Origin: Bacteroidota bacterium
Lineage (GTDB): Bacteria; Bacteroidota; Bacteroidia; B-17B0; Aurantibacillaceae
DNA length: 64,000 nt
Direction of reading: 5' to 3'
Assembly: GCA_013697245.1 (NCBI GenBank)
Contig: JACCXH010000001.1
Span: forward strand, 1-64,000
Position 1 is the stretch's first letter, and each line of letters begins with the position of its first letter. The position numbers and the translations under genes were made by a program. Of this stretch, positions 1-10,600 are shown one piece after another. The notes under the pieces were generated by a model. It was not told where the DNA came from. It ran no database searches and was given only the letters and a program-made list of their open reading frames with translations.

Positions 1-3000
1 GTGTCGTGTCCGGTTCAGCTGTAATTACAAGTGTAAATAGCCCAACAACAACATTAACGGCTGTAGGCTTAGGCACTAATGTTTTACAATGGAGTATTAC
101 AAACGGAGGAGCTTGTCCATTTACAAGCTCAACAATGACAATCATTGTAAATCCCGCACCAAGTATTGCATTGGCCGGCCCAACTCAAACACTTTGTATT
201 TTAAATCCAACAACGACATTAGCGGGCAATACTCCAACATCCGGTATAGGAACATGGAGTGTCGTGTCCGGTTCAGCAGTTATAACAAGTGTAAATAGCC
301 CAACAACAACACTAACGGCTGTGGGCTTGGGTACAAATGTTCTGCAATGGAGTATTACGAACGGAGGCGCTTGTCCGTTAACAAGTGCGACGATGACAAT
401 CATTGTAAATCCTGCACCAAGTATTGCCTTAGCCGGACCAAACCAAACCTTATGTATTTTAAATCCAACAACTACACTAGCTGGTAATACACCAACTAGT
501 GGCGTCGGGACTTGGTCTGTTATTTCTGGTTCAGCAGTTATAACAAGTGTGAATAGCCCAACAACAACATTAACGTCTGTAGGCTTAGGCACTAATGTTT
601 TACAATGGAGTATTACGAACGGAGGCGCTTGTCCGTTAACCAGTGCTACAATGACGATCATTGTTAACCCAGCACCAAGTATTGCATCAGCCGGCTCGAA
701 CCAAACACTTTGTATTCAAAATCCAACAACTACTCTTGCGGGAAATACTCCAACATCCGGAGTAGGAACCTGGTCGGTAATTAGTGGAAGCGCCACAATT
801 TTAAATCCAAATAACCCAACAACAACTTTAACGGCTGTAGGTTTAGGTACCAATGTATTACAATGGAGTATCACTAATAATGGCGCTTGCCCATTTACAA
901 GTGCTACCATGACAATAATTGTTGATCCTGCACCAAGTGTTGCAACAGCGGGATCAAACCAAACAGTTTGTATTAGTTCACCTACAACGACAATGGCTGG
1001 AAATACACCAACTACAGGTGTGGGTACGTGGTCGGTAATATCAGGTTCAGGAACGATTACAAGCCCTAATAATCCAACCACAACGGTTACAGGTTTGGGA
1101 CTAGGAATAAATGTTTTACAATGGAGCATTGCTAATGGTGTTTGCGCAACTACATCTGCAACAATGAGTATACAGGTTGATAATGTGCCGACTGTTGCCA
1201 GTGCAGGCCCAAGTCAAACTTTATGCATCTCAAGTCCAAGTTTAATAATGGCAGGAAATATTCCTGCGGTGGGGACGGGATCATGGTCGATCATTTTAGG
1301 CTCTGCTACAATTACAACACCAACTTCCGGCACCACAACGGCAACGAGTTTAGGTTTAGGACAAAATATTTTCTTGTGGACAATATCCAATGGTGTATGT
1401 AATCAATCTACATCTAGTGTTATTATAACAATAGACCCTCTACCAAGCGCAGCTTTTGCAGGTGGAAATCAAACAGTTTGTATAAGTTCACCATCTGTGA
1501 ATTTAAACGGAAATAATCCTGCTGTTGGCACTGGAACGTGGAGTGTAGCATCCGGTTCAGGAACAATAACTTCACCAGGCTCTTCAACTACTACCGCAAC
1601 TAATTTAGGCTTGGGTACAAATGTATTACAATGGAGTATTGGTACAGTTGGATGTGCGCCAACTATTTCTACATTAAGTGTATTAGTTCAACAAGTTCCT
1701 ACAATAGCGAATGCGGGGCCTAACCAAACATTATGTATCAATAATCCAACCACAACATTAAATGCCAATAATCCAATTGTTGGTATTGGAAGTTGGTCAA
1801 TTATAGCTGGTAGTGGAACACTTAGTAATTCTCTTTCTCCAACAAGTGCCATAACTGGTATGCCAACAGGCACGAATGTTCTGCAGTGGACAATAGCAAA
1901 TGGCGTTTGTGCACCAAGTATTTCAACAATGAGTATCCAGGTCGACAATAATACTATTTTTGCTTCTGCCGGACCAAATCAAACGCTTTGCGCGGCTTCG
2001 CCAAGTACCACTCTTGCCGGCAATACGCCAACCGTTGGTGCAGGAACATGGGTTCTACTTGTTGGAAGCGGAAGTATAACAACACCTAGTCTCTCTAATT
2101 CATCCGTAACAGGATTGGGAACGGGAACGAACATTCTACAATGGACAATCATTAATGGCGTGTGTTCATTCAACTCATCTGTAATGTACATTTATGTAGT
2201 GCCTTCACCTGGTGTTCCAAATGCCGGGCCAAGTCAAACACTTTGTATCAATAATCCTACTACAACGATCTCTGCAAACTCACCAACCTTGGGTACTGCC
2301 AGTTGGTCTGTTGTTTCCGGGACCGCAAATATTGTTACGCCTTTAACCAGTACAAGTAATGTATTAAGTTTAGGAATAGGAAATAATATTTTGGCGTGGA
2401 CTATGAGTTATAGTGTTTGTTCGCTCACGTCAACCTTAAATCTTCACGTAGATAATATTCCATCTATACCGGTTGCAGGACCAAACCAAACATTGTGTAT
2501 TAGTAGCCCTACAACAGTTTTAGCAGGTAACACACCAACAAGTGGAGTCGGTACATGGTCGTTAATTTCAGGAAGTGGTACGATCACAACACCAACACTT
2601 GCAACCAGCCCTGTAACAGGTTTAGGTCTTGGAATAAATGTTTTACAATGGACAATTAATGGTGGAGGATGCGGCACAAGTTCTTCTACAATGAGCATTA
2701 AGGTTGATAACTTACCAACCACAGCCGCTGCAGGTGGAAACCAAACTTTATGTATCAGTAATCCAACAACAGTATTAACTGGTAATATACCGGTTACAGG
2801 AATTGGTGTCTGGTCTTTCCTTGCAGGAAGCGGTACAGTTACAACACCAACTTTAGCTACCAGTCCAGTTACAGGTCTTGCTGCAGGTTTAAATATTTTA
2901 CAATGGAGTATTGCAAATGGAGGTTGTGTAAGTACTTCTACGATGAGCATACAGGTTGACAATTCACCAACCATATCTAATGCGGGTGCTAGCCAATCAC

Positions 3001-6000
3001 TATGTATCAGTTCGCCAACAACTGTGTTAACAGGAAATCCTCCGTTGGTTGGACTTGGAACTTGGTCGGTAATTGCCGGTAGTGGAACGATTACAACACC
3101 AACACTTGCTACAAGTGCAATAACAGGTTTAGGCTTGGGTGCAAATGTTTTACAATGGACGATTGCCAATGGAGTTTGTTCATCAAGTAGTTCTACCATG
3201 AGTATACAAGTTTATCCTGCGCCAACTATAGCAACAGCCGGACCAAACCAAACTTTATGTATCAGTTCGCCTACTACAACATTAACAGGCAATACGGCAA
3301 CCGTTGGTATTGGAACGTGGTCTATTATAGCTGGAAGCGGAACCATCACGAATTCATTAGTTGCAAACTCAACAATTACTAATTTAGCATTAGGATTAAA
3401 TATTTTAGAGTGGGATATTAGTAGTGGTGCATGCGGGGTAACTACTTCTACCATGAGTATCCAAGTGGATAACGCACCAACTATTTCAAACGCAGGATCA
3501 AATCAAACTTTATGTATAAGTACACCTACAACTCTTTTGGCAGGAAATACAGCCCTTGTTGGAACAGGCACATGGTCTATTATTGCCGGAAGTGGCAGTG
3601 TTACAACGCCCACACTTCAAAGCAGCTCAGTTACCGGTTTAGTTGCAGGCGTAAATGTTTTACAATGGACGATCGCCAATGGCGCTTGCGGATCAAGTAC
3701 TTCTACAATGAGTATCCAAGTTGACCAAGCTCCGACTACTGCAACTGCAAGCGCAAACCAAACAGTTTGTATTACCTCACCTACTGCTACAATAATTGGC
3801 AATTCGCCAACCGTTGGAACAGGAGTATGGACCTTGATCTCCGGTACAGGAACAATATCTTCCGCGGCCTCTGCAACAACAGCCGTGGTAAATTTAGGTG
3901 CGGGTACTAATGTATTTGAGTGGACAATAAGCAATGGTATTTGTGCAGTTTCGGTTTCGGATGTCACCATAACGGTTGATCCCGCCCCAACAATTGCAGC
4001 CGCAGGCCCTAACCAAACAATTTGTATAAGTAGTCCTGTAGCTACAATGGCAGGTAATATACCGGCTATTGGAACAGGTTCGTGGACACTTGTTTCAGGA
4101 ATTGGCTCAATTACTAGTACAACAGTATCAAATACGGGCATCACCGCTTTAGGATTAGGAGTAAATGTTTTTGCTTGGACTATTATTAATAACTGTTCTT
4201 CATCAACATCTACAATTTCTATTAAGGTTGATCAGGCTCCAACAACTGCAATAGCTAGTGCAAATCAAACGATTTGTATTGGTAATCCAACCACAACGAT
4301 AATTGGAAATGTTCCGGTAGTTGGAACTGCAACATGGATATTGACTTCGGGAAGCGGAACAATAACTTCTTCAAATTCACCAACCACAACGTTAACGAAT
4401 TTAGCCTTAGGAAATAATGTTTTTGAATGGACGATCTCAAACGGTGTTTGCGCTACATCTGCATCAAGTGTTCAGATAACTGTCGATCCTTTACCAACAA
4501 TTGCAACAGCCGGACCAAACCAAATTATTTGTATCAGCAGCCCAATTGCTACCATGGGTGCAAATAACGCTGCTGTTGGAACAGGCTCGTGGAGTATAGT
4601 TTCAGGAAGCGGAACCATCACAAACGTAAATTTAGAAACTACAACCATTACAAATTTAGGCTTAGGAAATAATATTTTTGCGTGGACGATCTTTAGTGGT
4701 TGTGGTTCGTCCACCTCGAACGTAACAATTACGGTTGATCAGGTTCCAACCACAGCCGTGGTTAGCCCGAACCAAACCTTATGCGTATCAAGTCCTACAA
4801 CAACTATAATCGGAAATATACCAACTGTTGGAACAGGTGGATGGACATTGATATCAGGAACCGGTACAATAACTTCGCCGGCATCTGCAACCACAACGGT
4901 TACCGGTTTAGGTGTTGGCGCAAATATTTTTGAGTGGACGATCACAAACGGAGTTTGTGCACCTTCAAATGTAAACCTTCAAATAACGGTTGATCCTTTG
5001 CCAACAATTGCAGCGGCAGGACCTAACCAAACCGTTTGTATAAGTAGTGGTGCAATAATGGCCGCAAATAATGCTGCGATTGGAACCGGATCATGGAGCG
5101 TTGTTTCCGGAAGTGGAACAATAACTAGCGTTAATTTAGAGACTACATCTATTACAAATTTAGGGGTAGGAAATAATGTTTTTGCATGGACCATTTTTAG
5201 CGGCTGCGGTTCTTCTACTTCAAACGTTACAATTACTGCGCAACAAGCCCCAACAGCTGCAACTGCTAGTCCAAACCAAACACTTTGTGTTAGTATTCCA
5301 ACAGCTACTATAGGAGGCAATGTGCCGACCGTTGGCTCCGGTACATGGGTATTAATTTCAGGTACAGGCACTATAACTTCTCCCGGCTCAGCAACAACCT
5401 CAATCACAAATCTGGGTGTTGGTGTTAACGTATTTGAATGGATAATAAGCAATGGAGTTTGCGCTGCTTCTAATGCAAGCGTGCAAATAACGGTTGATCC
5501 AATTCCAACATTACCTGTTGCTGGTGGAAATCAAACGATCTGTATTGGCAACCCGGTAACAATGGCCGGTAATACACCCGCAATTGGAACTGGTTCATGG
5601 ACCGTTGTTTCAGGAAGTGGAACTATAACCACACCTACACTAGCGACTACAGGAATTACAGGCTTAGCTGTTGGTGTAAATGTTTTTGGATGGACAATAA
5701 GCGATGCATGCGCCTCAGCAACTTCAACAATTTCTGTAACCGTTGATCAATTGCCAAGCAATGCTATAGCAGGCCTTGATCAAAATTTATGTGCTGCCGG
5801 AACAACCAACTTAGCAGGAAATAATCCTGTGATTGGTACCGGAAGCTGGTCGGTGATTATAGGTGGATCTATTGTCACATCTCCAGGAATAAATAATTCA
5901 GCTATAACAGGTTTAACTACCGGGACAAATAGTTTGGTTTGGACTGTAACTAACGGCTCGTGCCCTGCATCAAAAGATACTGTAAATATTATTATTGATG

Positions 6001-6480
6001 CATTGCCAACTGTAGCTAATGCAGGTCCTGATCAAACGAGTTGCGCAACCAATAATGTGTTAAGCGCAAACATTCCAGTTGTTGGAACAGGAGCCTGGTC
6101 TGTGCTTAGCGGAGGCTCTTCTGTTGCAACAGTAACATTAAATACGTCTGCAGTTACTTCGTTAGCAACTCCGTCAAACGCATTAGTGTGGACGATCACA
6201 AATGGTATTTGTCCAGTATCAACCGATAAAGTTGTAATTAATGTTTTACCTCCTACCGCTCCTGCATTGGCAGGAAACGATACAACGGTATTTGTTAATC
6301 AGGTAACTCTAAATGGTAACAACCCTGCAACGGGAACAGGTTTATGGACACTTATTAGTGGCAATGGAAGTATCGTAAATGCAAATAGTTTCAACACGCT
6401 TGTTAATTCTCTACAGCCTGGTGTGAATACATTCCAATGGACGATCACAGATGTGTGCGGTATAACATCAGACAATATTA
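1..6480 (+). repeat. Tandem coding repeats, ~250-258 bp unit, ~25 copies
   Basis: In-frame tandem repeats encode the Ig-like modules of the giant adhesin. The spacing of equivalent bases is 258 bp four times in succession (anchors 261, 519, 777, 1035), then 255 bp. The first three units are almost identical at the DNA level, while units further 3' have diverged. From about 3720 the units alternate between two subtypes, giving a higher-order period of 507, 507, 504 and 504 bp. Confidence 0.92.
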
Positions 6481-6755
6481 ATGTAACGTTAATTGATGTG
6501 GAATTACCAAATGGTATTTCTCCAAACGGTGATGGTTTAAATGATGTGTTTGTTATTCCATACATCAACTCATATAGTAAGGTTGAAATTCAGATCATTA
6601 ACCGGTGGGGTAACCTTGAATTTGAAGATAAGACCTATAATAACAATTGGGGTGGCTTGAACCAAAGTGGAAACCCTTTATCAGAAGACACATATTTTTA
6701 TGTTTTAAAATTAGATAATGTACTTAAAAATGGATATATAACACTTAAACGATGA
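3..6755 (+). CDS. Giant tandem-repeat T9SS adhesin, type B sorting domain (5' partial)
   Basis: The 3' portion of a very large secreted surface protein; the reading frame is open at the left edge, so the start lies outside the window. About 2,250 residues are visible, almost all of them some 25 Ig-like repeats of 83-86 residues. Each has a core resembling AGPNQTLC, then a GTGxWS segment, an NVLQWTI/NVFEWTI segment and a second Cys (NGVCA), which suggests one disulfide per unit. The last ~85 residues, starting near LPNGISPNGDGLNDVF, are a gliding-motility-associated C-terminal (type B, CHU_C) sorting domain with the usual RWGN segment and a terminal YITLKR. In known T9SS systems this domain directs export through the outer membrane and surface attachment. 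The stop overlaps the start of the PorP/SprF gene (ATGA). Adhesion or gliding is inferred from the architecture; the ligand is unknown. Confidence 0.93.
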   Translation, partial: VVSGSAVITSVNSPTTTLTAVGLGTNVLQWSITNGGACPFTSSTMTIIVNPAPSIALAGPTQTLCILNPTTTLAGNTPTSGIGTWSVVSGSAVITSVNSPTTTLTAVGLGTNVLQWSITNGGACPLTSATMTIIVNPAPSIALAGPNQTLCILNPTTTLAGNTPTSGVGTWSVISGSAVITSVNSPTTTLTSVGLGTNVLQWSITNGGACPLTSATMTIIVNPAPSIASAGSNQTLCIQNPTTTLAGNTPTSGVGTWSVISGSATILNPNNPTTTLTAVGLGTNVLQWSITNNGACPFTSATMTIIVDPAPSVATAGSNQTVCISSPTTTMAGNTPTTGVGTWSVISGSGTITSPNNPTTTVTGLGLGINVLQWSIANGVCATTSATMSIQVDNVPTVASAGPSQTLCISSPSLIMAGNIPAVGTGSWSIILGSATITTPTSGTTTATSLGLGQNIFLWTISNGVCNQSTSSVIITIDPLPSAAFAGGNQTVCISSPSVNLNGNNPAVGTGTWSVASGSGTITSPGSSTTTATNLGLGTNVLQWSIGTVGCAPTISTLSVLVQQVPTIANAGPNQTLCINNPTTTLNANNPIVGIGSWSIIAGSGTLSNSLSPTSAITGMPTGTNVLQWTIANGVCAPSISTMSIQVDNNTIFASAGPNQTLCAASPSTTLAGNTPTVGAGTWVLLVGSGSITTPSLSNSSVTGLGTGTNILQWTIINGVCSFNSSVMYIYVVPSPGVPNAGPSQTLCINNPTTTISANSPTLGTASWSVVSGTANIVTPLTSTSNVLSLGIGNNILAWTMSYSVCSLTSTLNLHVDNIPSIPVAGPNQTLCISSPTTVLAGNTPTSGVGTWSLISGSGTITTPTLATSPVTGLGLGINVLQWTINGGGCGTSSSTMSIKVDNLPTTAAAGGNQTLCISNPTTVLTGNIPVTGIGVWSFLAGSGTVTTPTLATSPVTGLAAGLNILQWSIANGGCVSTSTMSIQVDNSPTISNAGASQSLCISSPTTVLTGNPPLVGLGTWSVIAGSGTITTPTLATSAITGLGLGANVLQWTIANGVCSSSSSTMSIQVYPAPTIATAGPNQTLCISSPTTTLTGNTATVGIGTWSIIAGSGTITNSLVANSTITNLALGLNILEWDISSGACGVTTSTMSIQVDNAPTISNAGSNQTLCISTPTTLLAGNTALVGTGTWSIIAGSGSVTTPTLQSSSVTGLVAGVNVLQWTIANGACGSSTSTMSIQVDQAPTTATASANQTVCITSPTATIIGNSPTVGTGVWTLISGTGTISSAASATTAVVNLGAGTNVFEWTISNGICAVSVSDVTITVDPAPTIAAAGPNQTICISSPVATMAGNIPAIGTGSWTLVSGIGSITSTTVSNTGITALGLGVNVFAWTIINNCSSSTSTISIKVDQAPTTAIASANQTICIGNPTTTIIGNVPVVGTATWILTSGSGTITSSNSPTTTLTNLALGNNVFEWTISNGVCATSASSVQITVDPLPTIATAGPNQIICISSPIATMGANNAAVGTGSWSIVSGSGTITNVNLETTTITNLGLGNNIFAWTIFSGCGSSTSNVTITVDQVPTTAVVSPNQTLCVSSPTTTIIGNIPTVGTGGWTLISGTGTITSPASATTTVTGLGVGANIFEWTITNGVCAPSNVNLQITVDPLPTIAAAGPNQTVCISSGAIMAANNAAIGTGSWSVVSGSGTITSVNLETTSITNLGVGNNVFAWTIFSGCGSSTSNVTITAQQAPTAATASPNQTLCVSIPTATIGGNVPTVGSGTWVLISGTGTITSPGSATTSITNLGVGVNVFEWIISNGVCAASNASVQITVDPIPTLPVAGGNQTICIGNPVTMAGNTPAIGTGSWTVVSGSGTITTPTLATTGITGLAVGVNVFGWTISDACASATSTISVTVDQLPSNAIAGLDQNLCAAGTTNLAGNNPVIGTGSWSVIIGGSIVTSPGINNSAITGLTTGTNSLVWTVTNGSCPASKDTVNIIIDALPTVANAGPDQTSCATNNVLSANIPVVGTGAWSVLSGGSSVATVTLNTSAVTSLATPSNALVWTITNGICPVSTDKVVINVLPPTAPALAGNDTTVFVNQVTLNGNNPATGTGLWTLISGNGSIVNANSFNTLVNSLQPGVNTFQWTITDVCGITSDNINVTLIDVELPNGISPNGDGLNDVFVIPYINSYSKVEIQIINRWGNLEFEDKTYNNNWGGLNQSGNPLSEDTYFYVLKLDNVLKNGYITLKR

Positions 6756-7639
6756 AAAAATTAAATGTCATATTAATTTTGATTCTATTTTCAAGTAGTT
6801 TTTTTGGGCAACACTCCACCCTTACATCAAACTATTTGTTTAATATTTTTTCAATTAATCCCGCTTATGCGGGCCAAAGAAGATCTTTAGATGTGACCAT
6901 GTTTTATAGGAAACAATGGGTAGGCCCTGCCGGAACCCCTCAAACGGCAAGTATTATGGGCAGTATGGAAATTAAGCCTAAGAATTTTTCGGTAGGCTTT
7001 CAATTGGATAATGATAATATTGGTTTTACTACTTCGCAAAGTGTGAAAGTAGCTTTCTCTTACAGGCTTAAATTAGATAAAAAAAGAAAATTAGCCTTTG
7101 GTATCATGCCGGGTTTTAAAAGAACGTTCTATGATTTTAGAAAAGTAAGAACAACTACAACCGGCGACGGAACATTTAATGCAAATTCGCCTACAGTAAA
7201 TACTTTTATTTCAGGATTTGGCGCTTTTTATTACTCTAAAAAAATGTATATCGGTTTATCTTCACCTGAGATCTTAAATTTAAACGGATCTAATCCTTCG
7301 CCTGAAGTAAATGTAATTGCGGGTTATATAATTAAAATAAACCCCGATATAGTTTTAAAACCTTCATTTTTAGTAAGGGCAATTCAAAATTCGCCAGTAC
7401 AGTTTGACCTGAATGCCACAGCCTATTTTAAAGAAGATCTTGGTGTTGGGCTTGCTTACAGGAACAAAGAAGCTATTGTTGCGTATTTTGATTGGGTAAT
7501 AGATAAAAAATTTAAAGTTGGTTATGCTTATGATTATTCTGTTGGGCCATTACGCAAATTTAATTCCGGCACACACGAAATTATGTTGAATTATTTTTTT
7601 GGTAAACTTTCTCACGCACCTTCTCCAAGATTCTTCTAA
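6752..7639 (+). CDS. PorP/SprF family type IX secretion membrane protein
   Basis: A 295-residue outer-membrane protein with a signal peptide (residues 1-20, ending near FFGQ), the family hallmark INPAYAG at about residue 35, and alternating beta-strand segments through to the C-terminus. PorP/SprF proteins are barrel-type components. Relatives such as SprF are needed specifically for export or attachment of a partner protein carrying a type B sorting domain. The ATG overlaps the stop of the giant adhesin by 4 bp, so the two are almost certainly co-translated. I infer that this is the dedicated outer-membrane partner of that adhesin. Length and motif fit the family well. Confidence 0.9.
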   Translation: MKKLNVILILILFSSSFFGQHSTLTSNYLFNIFSINPAYAGQRRSLDVTMFYRKQWVGPAGTPQTASIMGSMEIKPKNFSVGFQLDNDNIGFTTSQSVKVAFSYRLKLDKKRKLAFGIMPGFKRTFYDFRKVRTTTTGDGTFNANSPTVNTFISGFGAFYYSKKMYIGLSSPEILNLNGSNPSPEVNVIAGYIIKINPDIVLKPSFLVRAIQNSPVQFDLNATAYFKEDLGVGLAYRNKEAIVAYFDWVIDKKFKVGYAYDYSVGPLRKFNSGTHEIMLNYFFGKLSHAPSPRFF

Positions 7640-10600
7640 ATGAGCCCTCTTTCCGGATTATGGAGTTTTTTATTTTTTATGCTTACAGCTGTAAGTATGT
7701 TCTCTCAAAATAAATTTCTTTTTGATTCTGCAACAATTGATCTGCGACCGTTAAACGTTAATACAAAAGAATCAGAGTTTAGCCCTTTCATTATTGGAAA
7801 TACATTTTATTATACTTCTTCAAAAGAAAGAAAAGTAGGCGTAACGCATATGGAAAAAGCAACAGAGCGACAGATGCTTGACATTTATAAAGGTAAACTG
7901 TCTGATTCTGTTACTGTAAAAGACATTAAAGTGTTAACCCGTAAAATAAACAACTCTGTAAATCAGGGAACTTGTTTTTTTGATATAGAAACTTCACGAC
8001 TTTATTATTCCGGCGATGTGCCTACACAAAGCCACTACAAAAAATATAAGTTGGCAATTTTTTCAAGTGAGTTTAAAAATAATGAATTTCAATACCCAAA
8101 AATTGAATTGGTTCTTGCGGATACATTTTCTGCCGCTCACCCAATGCTATATAAAGGCCGACTTTATTTTTCGGCAAATCTTATTGGCGGTAAAGGCAAA
8201 ACAGATATTTATTATGCAGAAAAATTAGATAACCAATGGGTAAATATAAAGAACTGCGCTTTTTTAAATACACCCGAGTGCGAATATTTTCCTTATGTAA
8301 TTAATAATGAAGAGATCTATTTTTCAAGTAACAGGCCCGGTGGCTATGGTAAATTAGATATTTATAAGTGCACAACTGTCGACTCTACTTACTTGATCCA
8401 GAACTTGGGAAGTCCGGTAAATACAAAATATGATGACTTTGGTGTGTATATTGACAGTTTACAAGAAGGAGGTTATTTTTCATCCGATCGGAAAAAGGCA
8501 CAGGATGATATTTATTTCTTTAAACAAACCTGGCCCGTTTTTAAGAATTGTAAAGAACCTATTAAAGAAGATTATTGTTATAATTTAACGGAGGAAAGCA
8601 CTTTAGATTCTGATTCATTAAAAGGGTATTATTATCAATGGTCTTTTGGCGATGGAACTACGGAAAAAGGACTTAATGTGCGACATTGTTTTCCGGGGCC
8701 GGCAAGTTATTTAATTAATTTAAATATTATTGATTCGGTAACCCGCGCTGTGTTTATGAGCCAGGCTAGCTTCGACTTGAAAGTAGATTCTATTGTGCAA
8801 TTAAAGATTAATTGTTTGGATACGGTTTTACAAAATAAAAAATTTAATATTAATACAGACTGGACCTATTTGCCGAATAATAAAATTAATGGTTATTATT
8901 TTGAAGTAGACGGCCGGCGCATGCGCGGTAAGTCGCACGATGAAGTGTTTGCAGATAAAGGTCGGCATAAAGTATTGCTTGGTGTAGCAACTTATAATAC
9001 ATTAACTAAACAAAAAGAATTATTATGTACCACTAAAGAAATTGTTTGCGTAGACTCTGCAACTTGGTTGGCGGTGGAAAAAAGACAGATCCAAAAAATA
9101 GCTGAGCAATTTGCCTTCAAAAAATTTCCGGGTGATTCGGCTTTATTAACTAATATGAACTACAACGATGAGGAAATGAAGTTTAATAAAAAAGGCTTAA
9201 ATGGCGCTCTGGCAGCAGCCGAGATAAAAAAAATTGTAGATGAAAAGATCGCTAACAAAACGAATAGAAGTGATACGGTTAATAATGACATTGCGGCAAA
9301 AAACAAAACCAACGACCAAAATAACACAGCCACAACCAATAATAAAAACGAAACCGATAGTGCATATAATGGTATAGTTGGGTCAAAATATATAAAGCCG
9401 GTGATGGACACATTGATGAATATAAAAGAAGAAGAGGATGTTTCTTTTAAAGTAAATTTAGGCTCCAGTAAAACTGCAAAAGACACTACTTTATTAAATG
9501 CTAAAGGTATTACCGGGATAAAAGAACAAAAAGTTGGCGATGAATATCAATATACATATGGTAACGAAAAGAAAATTAAGGATATTGAAAAGTATTACGA
9601 CAAAACCATAAAGGCAGGAATTGAAGATGCAGTTGTGGTTGCTTATAAAAATGATTCGATAATAGGTACGCAGAAAAAAAATACGAAAGGAGTTGATTTT
9701 GATAAAGTAAAAACAAAAGAAGATAGTTTAAGAATTGCAAAAAACATTGAAGGCAAAAATGCCGTACAAAATAATACTAATAATTTAAACGCAATCCAAT
9801 TAAGAGTAAAGGCTAATACATTAATTGCTGAAGCCGTTGATAAAGATCTTAAAGCCGGCGTTATTAAAAATGATGCTGCAACAAAAAGCGGAACTGAAAA
9901 AGATAGTTTAGTGGCTATTGCAAGTATGTTGGAAACAAAAGCACAAGACCAAAAACTACAGGCGGCTAATTTACTTCAAAAAGCCAATATGCTTGATTAT
10001 CAAAACAACAGCGTTACAATTAAAGAACAATTAACCAAATTAAAGAAGACAAAACCGGTGTTAGCGAACGAATTTATTGCTAAAAACACAGAAATAAGCG
10101 CACAAAAAACGGAAGCTGAAAAACTTAAAAAAGAAGCGAACGAAATGTCAAACACGCTCGAAAAAATTGCTGCTTTAAATGTGGTTGAACAAAAAGAAGC
10201 TGCTATTTTATTAAAACAAGACCAATTAATAAGTCAATTAAAAGAAGCAAATGCAAATAATACAATAGTATCAAACTCTAAAAATAATACCAATTCTAAT
10301 CAAGAAAACAACATAAATGTTGTTAATAATACAAAAAATAATGTTAGCAATTCAAATAACTCCTTAAACAATAAGAACGAAAATGGCAGTGATAATCCCA
10401 CGGTAAAAAATAATTCAAGCAATACTAACCAGTCTAATTCAAAAAATACAACCAACACGAATTCAAATTCAAAAAACAAGAATACAACAAGCTCAAATGA
10501 AGATGACTTTGATGAATATGGTTTTATTCCAACAACAGATATCCAAAAAACAAATATGGAATTTTTGGAAGATTTTGGCGACATAGAAGTTGAAGACCTT

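Noticed and set aside
1-1034. Regular repeats that might be a CRISPR array
   Set aside because: The unit is 258 bp, in frame and coding, with no spacers or cas genes.
185-5452. Series of long minus-strand reading frames (up to ~250 codons) under the giant adhesin
   Set aside because: They repeat with the same period as the adhesin, lack plausible starts and hydrophobic/charge patterns, and are explained by biased codon use in a Thr/Ser/Asn-rich repeat.
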